DNA from: Bacteroidales bacterium
GTDB taxonomy: Bacteria > Bacteroidota > Bacteroidia > Bacteroidales > UBA3824
Assembly: GCA_017412115.1 (NCBI GenBank)
Contig: JAFPYR010000096.1
Coordinates: forward strand, 1-64,000
DNA length: 64,000 nucleotides
Reading direction: 5' to 3'
A model generated the notes under the pieces. It saw only the letters and a list, made by a program, of their open reading frames with translations, ran no database searches and was not told where the DNA came from. A program made the translations under genes and the position numbers. The first letter of the stretch is position 1; every line of letters starts with the position of its first letter. Below, one piece after another: positions 61,183 through 64,000 of this stretch.

Positions 61183-62967
61183 CTAAACTTCAACGCCGTA
61201 AATCTCGCTCAAAATATATTCATATTTCTGTTTTACGACTTTTCGTTTAAGTTTCTGTGTCTGAGTAAGTTCGCCCGTTTCTGAAGACCATACCTCAGGA
61301 ACGATTCTAAATTTTGCTATCTGCTCTACCTTACCTAAAGTCTTATTTACTTTCTGAATTTCAGTATCAATCAATTTTATAACTTTTTCGTTTTCAGCAA
61401 TCTCCTTGAAAGAAAAATCTTTGGTTTCGCCCTCGTTTTTAAGGTAAATTTTCAATGCCTCAAAATCGGGAGAAATAATTGCCGAAGCAAATTTCTGACT
61501 CTCTCCAACAATACAAACCTGCGAAATATAAGGCGATTCCTTACATTTTCCCTCAATCATCTGAGGCGCAATGTATTTTCCCGACGAAGTTTTGAAAACG
61601 TCTTTCTTTCTGTCAGTTATGTAAAGATAATTACCCTGTTCCGACAAATATCCGACATCACCCGTGCGGAAAAATCCGTCAGCCGTCATCACCTCTGCCG
61701 TTGCTTCGGGGTTTTTGTAATAACCTTTCATAACGTTAGGGCCTTTTACAAGAATTTCACCGTCCTCTTCGTCAATTCTTACAATTTCGTTGCTGACAAC
61801 GGGTCCGACAGAAGAAAATCTGTGATGATTAACGTCAGCATGAGCGATTATAGGTGATGTTTCGGTCAGACCGTAACCTTCGCAAACTTTTATGCCCGCT
61901 GCCCACAACATACGGCTGAGATTCGGAGAAATTGCAGCTCCGCCGCAACCCAAAAACTTCATCTGTCCTCCGAAGAAATCTTCTCTCCAATGTTTGTAAA
62001 TGAATTTGTCAAGGACTTTAAGCTCAAGATTATAAAACCAACCGTTAGCGTTGTTATGTTCAAAACGTCTGCCGAGTTCAACGGCTTTGTCAAACATTTT
62101 TTTCTTCAGTCCGGTGAATTTAGCACCCTCCTTCATAATGCCTTCAACGATTTTTTCCGTAACCCTCGGCACCGTATTGCAACCGTTAGCCTTAATATCG
62201 CAAAGGTCTTTGACAATAGTACCCAAATTCTGAGCATAATAAATACCTATACCCAAATATTGATACATATAGCAAAAACATCTCTCGTATACATGGCAAA
62301 GCGGCAAAATAGAAAGCACTTTATGAGATTTGTCAAGCCCCAAAATAGAACAAGAGGCCGAAAAATTACTACAGAAATTTTTGTGTGTCAGCATTGCACC
62401 TTTCGAAAGTCCTGTCGTACCGGAGGTATAAATTATAGAACAAACATCATCTTCATCAACAGATTGTTTGATTTTCTCCAATTCGTCTTTATAATAAACT
62501 TCACTCTTAAGACCGAGTTCGTAAACGGCTTTCCAATTTTCAACTCCGTCAATTTCGTTGAAAGAATATATTTTTTCTAAAGTAGAAATACTACCGGCAA
62601 CGGCACTTACTCTGCGCTGGGCTACGGCATCCGAAATAAAAACAAACCTTGCTCCGCTGTGCGAGAGCATAAACTCGTAATCCTTGCTCGAAATCGTCGG
62701 ATAAACGGGTACATGAATCGCTCCCGTCATGGCAATGGCCATATCAACAAAATTCCATTCCGGACGGTTGTTAGAAACCGTTGCAATTCTGTCGCCACGC
62801 TTAATTCCCAACGCTAAAAGTCCGTATGCAAGAATATGAGATATCCTTCTGTATTCTTCGGTGCTGACATAATTCCATTTGCCGTCCGCTTTTGATGCAA
62901 GACAATCTTTGCGGGGAAATTTTTCACACGCATTGTCAAGTAAGTCGAAAATTCTTGTTACGCTCAT
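61183..62967 (-). CDS. Long-chain acyl-CoA ligase-like AMP-binding enzyme
   Basis: 594 residues. AMP-binding signature YTSGTTGLSKGAMLTH (about 180-195), GYGLTETSP, the TGDVGYL hinge region and YITDRKKDVFKTSSGKYIAP with the catalytic C-terminal Lys-containing loop. Activates long-chain fatty acids to acyl-CoA with ATP. Bacteroidota usually have several; the gene symbol fadD is not assigned. Promoter TATCTTTG at 63012-63019. Confidence 0.9.
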   Translation of the reverse strand: MSVTRIFDLLDNACEKFPRKDCLASKADGKWNYVSTEEYRRISHILAYGLLALGIKRGDRIATVSNNRPEWNFVDMAIAMTGAIHVPVYPTISSKDYEFMLSHSGARFVFISDAVAQRRVSAVAGSISTLEKIYSFNEIDGVENWKAVYELGLKSEVYYKDELEKIKQSVDEDDVCSIIYTSGTTGLSKGAMLTHKNFCSNFSASCSILGLDKSHKVLSILPLCHVYERCFCYMYQYLGIGIYYAQNLGTIVKDLCDIKANGCNTVPRVTEKIVEGIMKEGAKFTGLKKKMFDKAVELGRRFEHNNANGWFYNLELKVLDKFIYKHWREDFFGGQMKFLGCGGAAISPNLSRMLWAAGIKVCEGYGLTETSPIIAHADVNHHRFSSVGPVVSNEIVRIDEEDGEILVKGPNVMKGYYKNPEATAEVMTADGFFRTGDVGYLSEQGNYLYITDRKKDVFKTSSGKYIAPQMIEGKCKESPYISQVCIVGESQKFASAIISPDFEALKIYLKNEGETKDFSFKEIAENEKVIKLIDTEIQKVNKTLGKVEQIAKFRIVPEVWSSETGELTQTQKLKRKVVKQKYEYILSEIYGVEV

Positions 62968-62991
62968 CTTTATACTTTTTTGTTGTTATAC

Positions 62992-63043
62992 CGTGTTTTT
63001 TAATCACGGTGCAAAGATATATATATTTTTCGAATTTTTTCAA
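62992..63043 (-). promoter_or_regulatory. Promoter with 5'-terminal hairpin, acyl-CoA ligase gene
   Basis: Minus strand: TTG (63041-63043), 21 bases, TATCTTTG (63012-63019), then an inverted repeat accgtg / cacggt (62992-63010) at the expected transcript 5' end. The hairpin may stabilise the mRNA; its role is not known. Confidence 0.55.
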
Positions 63044-63213
63044 CGGTCGAAAAATTATTTTTTCTTACTTTTCTACTAAAATTCTGATTTACAAATTATT
63101 AATACTTTTTTAAACAACGTTTTTTTTTAGAATTTAATTTAAAATCGAATTTAAAACCACATTTTTAATATAAAATAAACCTTAGTTTTGGTTTTTTTAA
63201 GATTTAATGATAT

Positions 63214-63242
63214 TTTGTATTAATATTTTATTTCTATATTTG
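63214..63242 (+). promoter_or_regulatory. Promoter of the histidine kinase gene
   Basis: TTTG (63214-63217), 17 bases, TATATTTG (63235-63242). The -7 box ends eight bases before the ATG, so the transcript would be leaderless or nearly so. Confidence 0.6.
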
Positions 63243-63250
63243 CCGTTATA

Positions 63251-64000
63251 ATGGCGAAAAATAATTCCAAATATTTCTTTATTGCATTGCTGATTAGCCT
63301 TTTAACAGGATTGTCAGCAGTTTGGTATTTTGCCTTTTCCGGTACGGTAGAAGATTGTCCGTACAAGGACAATTTGATTTTAATTCTCGGAATTTATACG
63401 ATTTTCAATTTTGCATTGTTCTTCGTTTTGGCGGGTTTTCATTACAGAAATCAAAAACAATTCGAAAAAAGCGGTTCAAGATTTTTGGAGCATATCGACA
63501 TTCTTTGTCAGGACCTTACCAAAACCAAAGATTCTTTAAAACAAAAAGAAGATGAACTACAATTAGTTAGTCACGAAAAAGAAAACGTTAAAAAACTCAA
63601 CAAAACATACGAAAACATAATCAGTTCGTTAAGACAGATTATCAACAAAGAATCCGACAAAATAAAAGACGGTTGCAGACTTTTGGAAGAAATCGGACAA
63701 AAAGCAATGCTTTCCGACAAATTGAAATCCGCTTTCATTGCTAATATCGACCACGAAATCAGAACTCCGATAAACGGAATTTTGGGTTATGCGATGTATC
63801 TGACCTCCCCTAACCTGACGGATGAAAAACGCAGACAATTCAGCGAAATACTCTCGTTTTCGATAGCAAGATTTTTAAATACAATAAACGATATTGTTTA
63901 TTATTCGCAGCTCAAAGCCGGAGATATTACGGCAATAAACAACACTTTTGATATTAACCTTCTTTTAGCCAACATATTAAATCTCGGAGAAAATTTCAAA
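63251..64000 (+). CDS. Membrane sensor histidine kinase, N-terminal part
   Basis: Open reading frame of 250 codons that runs off the right edge of the window. Two membrane helices (about 7-30 and 42-63), a long coiled coil (about 70-140) and the phosphoacceptor H-box IDHEIRTPINGILGY (about 172-186). The ATPase domain and any receiver domain are beyond the window. A hybrid two-component sensor of the Bacteroidota type is likely but not shown. The start at 63251 is the only ATG that includes the membrane helices. Confidence 0.88.
   Translation, partial: MAKNNSKYFFIALLISLLTGLSAVWYFAFSGTVEDCPYKDNLILILGIYTIFNFALFFVLAGFHYRNQKQFEKSGSRFLEHIDILCQDLTKTKDSLKQKEDELQLVSHEKENVKKLNKTYENIISSLRQIINKESDKIKDGCRLLEEIGQKAMLSDKLKSAFIANIDHEIRTPINGILGYAMYLTSPNLTDEKRRQFSEILSFSIARFLNTINDIVYYSQLKAGDITAINNTFDINLLLANILNLGENFK

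Noticed and set aside
61990..62580. 196-codon + strand frame in the acyl-CoA ligase gene
   Set aside because: Antisense shadow of a conserved enzyme.

Overview
The window is a piece of a chromosome from an AT-rich member of the Bacteroidota, most likely order Bacteroidales. The evidence is: promoters of the Bacteroidota form (TTTG, about 19 bases, TAnnTTTG); the gene order xerC - hpf - tRNA-Thr - tRNA-Tyr - tRNA-Gly - tRNA-Thr at the left edge, which in this phylum normally leads into tuf; many lipoproteins; DUF6089-type outer-membrane proteins beside nadK; a TonB-dependent-receptor-like barrel; and many secreted glycan-active enzymes. I see no phage, insertion sequence, CRISPR array or rRNA. 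Species is not assigned.

Layout. 1-1.8 kb: four tRNA genes, hpf and xerC on the minus strand. 2.0-2.9 kb: a barnase-family ribonuclease made as a lipoprotein, with its barstar inhibitor. 2.9-6.7 kb: two xylan/hemicellulose enzymes (GH67 alpha-glucuronidase, GH35-like). 6.7-7.8 kb: carA. 7.9-12.2 kb: a tightly overlapping five-gene operon (nucleotidyltransferase-like, HPr-kinase-like, S26-type peptidase, PqqD-like, ABC transporter) that looks like a peptide maturation and export cassette without a visible precursor. 12.4-25.5 kb: a GPH sugar symporter, two lipoproteins (metzincin-like protease, beta-helix), three SpoIIE-type PP2C phosphatases, a GH2 beta-galactosidase, cysK and a CE6-like esterase. 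25.6-29.9 kb: a very large Hsp70/actin-fold ATPase of unknown role and an alpha/beta hydrolase lipoprotein. 30-42 kb: class II aldolase, aguB, a Wza/Wzc capsule-export pair (Wzc with an 11-fold Tyr-Gly tail), htpG, a sialate-esterase-like protein whose nucleophile is changed, an M23/LysM peptidase. 42-48 kb: small lipoproteins, a YfbK-like vWA lipoprotein, a divergent expansin lipoprotein beside a small effector-associated-like protein, and two outer-membrane barrels. 48-57 kb: a minus-strand envelope run (SPOR lipoprotein, hisB, GT2, Omp85-like, nadK, three DUF6089-like proteins). 57-64 kb: TonB-receptor-like barrel, ABC-2 permease, acyl-CoA ligase and the start of a histidine kinase cut by the window edge.

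Functionally, the window combines housekeeping genes with a scattered plant-cell-wall set (GH67, GH35, GH2, CE6, GPH transporter, expansin fold) that has no SusC/SusD pair, and with envelope and signalling genes. Most + / - convergent pairs are separated by a clear shared hairpin terminator. No intergenic gap longer than 300 bases was found; the largest (about 280-290 bases, at 1737-2024, 35786-36070, 57062-57350 and 62968-63250) hold promoters and nothing else that I can name.
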